A stretch of 5,775 bases of DNA, from assembly GCA_003157895.1 (NCBI GenBank), contig PMKW01000045.1:20951-26725 (forward strand), given 5' to 3'. The DNA comes from Methanoregula sp. (lineage in GTDB: Archaea; Halobacteriota; Methanomicrobia; Methanomicrobiales; Methanospirillaceae). A program made the position numbers and the translations under genes. This document shows positions 4,502 to 5,775 of the stretch, piece after piece; the stretch's first letter is position 1, and every line of letters begins with the position of its first letter. The notes below the pieces were generated by a model. The model was given only the letters and a program-made list of their open reading frames with translations, searched no databases and was not told where the DNA came from.

Positions 4502-5775
4502 TTATCCGCTGCCCATGTGGTCCAGCAGGTTCTGCGCGAATAACCGGAGCATGACCTTCGGTTCGGAAGGGGGGATCTTCTGGGAGAAATCCAGCCAAGC
4601 CAGATCCGCCATTGCAAGTGCTTCTGCCCGGCATTTTGCAAGGGAGCCGGACTTCCTGACGAGGGTAATCCCCTCCTCCATGACCCCCGGGTCCTGCCGC
4701 AGGTGTACTGAACAGAGGATCTGCCGGAGGCGTGAGCGGTCCGGGTTGTCCAGCAGTTCCAGGGCCCTGACAATCACATACGTCAGTTTTCCCGCAGCCA
4801 GGTCATCCCCCGGCATACCGCCGGTCCCCGGGTTTTGGAGAAAGCTCTGGATGTCATCGGTGATCTGGAACGCGATGCCAAGAGTCCGGGCATATGCGGT
4901 ACACGCGTCCCTGACCTCCAGCTCCGATCCGGCAAGAATACACCCCGCCTCCGCTGTCGCAATAACTGCTGAAGCTGTCTTGAACTCGTACATCTGGAGG
5001 ATCTTCTCTCCCATCCTGTCTTTTATCCATACAGCAAGGTTCTCTTCATTCAGGTTTTTCGTCCAGTAAAGATCCTGCGCCTGGCCGAAGTGCCCCCGGA
5101 TAAAGGAATTATGGGTGATCCGGTAAAAAGCAAGTCGCTGTTTATCCGAGAGGTCGGGATGCGAGCCGTAAAGGATTGACGGGAGGAAATACAAGGTGTT
5201 TGCCGCATTGATGGCAATGTCAGTGCCGTACCTGCGGTGGATGCACATGTCCCCGCGGCGGATGGAGGCATTGTCTTCGATATCGTCAATGATGAGGGTG
5301 CCGGTATGAGTCAGTTCGGGCACGACAGAGAGCAGCAACTTGTATTTTTCCGAACTGACCCCGAGCGCCTCGAGAAGGAGTATGCCGAAAACCGGCCGCC
5401 AGTTTTTCCTCTCCCGGGAGAGCAGATCCCATGACGGCCGGATGATGGTCTCTCTGCACGCTGTGATATCATGAATCCCGTAAGAGGTTCCGATAAACCT
5501 CAGGAAATCCTCCTCTCTGATGTCTGCAGGAATGAATGATTCGATACATTCCTGGATCCGGCTGACATGGTTCTCGATGTACTGCTGGAAATCAAAAATA
5601 TAGCCATATCCCTGCAGTTCAAGCCGGGCAGTGCCGGAGAACGGGTTGTTCCCGATTGAACCTGACACGGTTGCCGCACCTTCCCAGATCGCCCTCATGG
5701 AACCCAGAACCGGAATTTCCTGGTCGTCCGTGACCGGCTGCAGGTAAAACCGTGCGGAAATTTCAGGGATTTCGA
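4502..5775 (-). CDS. CrtC/AttH-like lipocalin domain fused to trans-prenyl diphosphate synthase (5' end outside window)
   Basis: The frame is open from the right edge (first full codon at 5773) to TAA at 4502, 423 visible residues. Numbering from the Met at 5698, residues about 80-390 are a polyprenyl synthetase, which joins isopentenyl units to an allylic diphosphate using Mg2+. It shows RKNWRP (97-102, substrate-binding region), first Asp-rich motif DDIED (138-142), RRG (147-149), GQAQD (205-209), Lys240, second Asp-rich motif DDIQS (281-285), and GDDLAAGK (297-304). Upstream, the last 25 codons before that Met read FYLQPVTDDQEIPV and similar. They continue into IWEGAATVSG (4-13) and LELQGYG (26-32), the pattern of the C-terminal end of CrtC/AttH lipocalin-like proteins (PQxDDQE, YWEGxVxVxG, GYxELTGY type). 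The Met at 5698 lacks a Shine-Dalgarno and lies inside this motif, so it is not the start. The synthase assignment is firm; the fusion is strongly suggested; product chain length is unknown. Confidence 0.85.
   Translation of the reverse strand, partial: EIPEISARFYLQPVTDDQEIPVLGSMRAIWEGAATVSGSIGNNPFSGTARLELQGYGYIFDFQQYIENHVSRIQECIESFIPADIREEDFLRFIGTSYGIHDITACRETIIRPSWDLLSRERKNWRPVFGILLLEALGVSSEKYKLLLSVVPELTHTGTLIIDDIEDNASIRRGDMCIHRRYGTDIAINAANTLYFLPSILYGSHPDLSDKQRLAFYRITHNSFIRGHFGQAQDLYWTKNLNEENLAVWIKDRMGEKILQMYEFKTASAVIATAEAGCILAGSELEVRDACTAYARTLGIAFQITDDIQSFLQNPGTGGMPGDDLAAGKLTYVIVRALELLDNPDRSRLRQILCSVHLRQDPGVMEEGITLVRKSGSLAKCRAEALAMADLAWLDFSQKIPPSEPKVMLRLFAQNLLDHMGSG

Noticed and set aside
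4219..4554. + strand frame of 111 codons across the tRNA
   Set aside because: It runs antisense through tRNA-Ala, giving the well-known false-protein pattern (GIEPAASSMP...) that arises from reading tRNA genes backwards; no family match or ribosome site.
4485..5069. + strand frame of 194 codons opposite the prenyl synthase
   Set aside because: Serine/arginine-rich shadow translation with no domain, covering a gene with clear catalytic motifs on the other strand.
5698..5698. Met at 5698 as the start of the prenyl synthase
   Set aside because: The frame is open further upstream, the Met sits inside a conserved lipocalin-type motif, and no Shine-Dalgarno or TATA box precedes it.

Overview
The window reads as a piece of a methanogenic archaeon's chromosome, most likely Methanomicrobiales (a Methanoregula-like lineage). 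That placement is inference. It rests on a tRNA with no encoded CCA, AT-rich TATA-type boxes 25-30 bases upstream of genes, oligo-T ends, a DUF47/PhoU-like plus PiT phosphate module of archaeal type, and moderately GC-rich coding sequence. Nothing looks like a phage, insertion sequence or CRISPR array.

Layout. The left edge (1-354, + strand) is the C-terminal half of endonuclease III (nth). After it lies a 291-base convergent intergenic region. It holds a strong inverted-repeat structure (401-482), a hairpin plus ten-T tract on the + strand (581-615), and a T6 tract ending the genes that arrive from the right on the - strand. From 646 to 4213, all on the - strand, are two tandem copies of a two-gene phosphate-transport module: a PhoU-like (DUF47) accessory protein followed by a PiT permease. 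In transcription order they are pap2 (3584-4213), pit2 (2397-3587), pap1 (1709-2338) and pit1 (646-1677). The pap and pit names are used only as labels here. Each module has its own plausible TATA box (about 4240-4250 and 2370-2379). A tRNA-Ala(GGC) gene follows at 4370-4441 (-), with its own promoter and terminator. The right end (4502-5775, -) is a prenyl diphosphate synthase gene whose reading frame runs off the window.

How the genes work together. Each PhoU-like protein probably sits at the membrane and controls the PiT permease encoded beside it, which imports inorganic phosphate with Na+ or H+. The modules are diverged rather than recent copies. The accessory proteins align without gaps at 91 of 209 identical residues (hand count). 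The permeases differ by about 53 residues because of an inserted pair of membrane helices, and conserved His/Asn positions are exchanged between them. Pap2 has lost one of two metal-type ExxxD motifs. This suggests two transport systems with different affinity, ion coupling or regulation.

The most interesting object is the right-end gene. Its apparent Met start at 5698 lies inside a CrtC/AttH-like lipocalin C-terminal motif, and the frame stays open to the window edge. The real product is therefore probably a fusion of a carotenoid-hydratase-like lipocalin domain with a divergent trans-prenyl diphosphate synthase, which points to an unusual isoprenoid-modifying enzyme.
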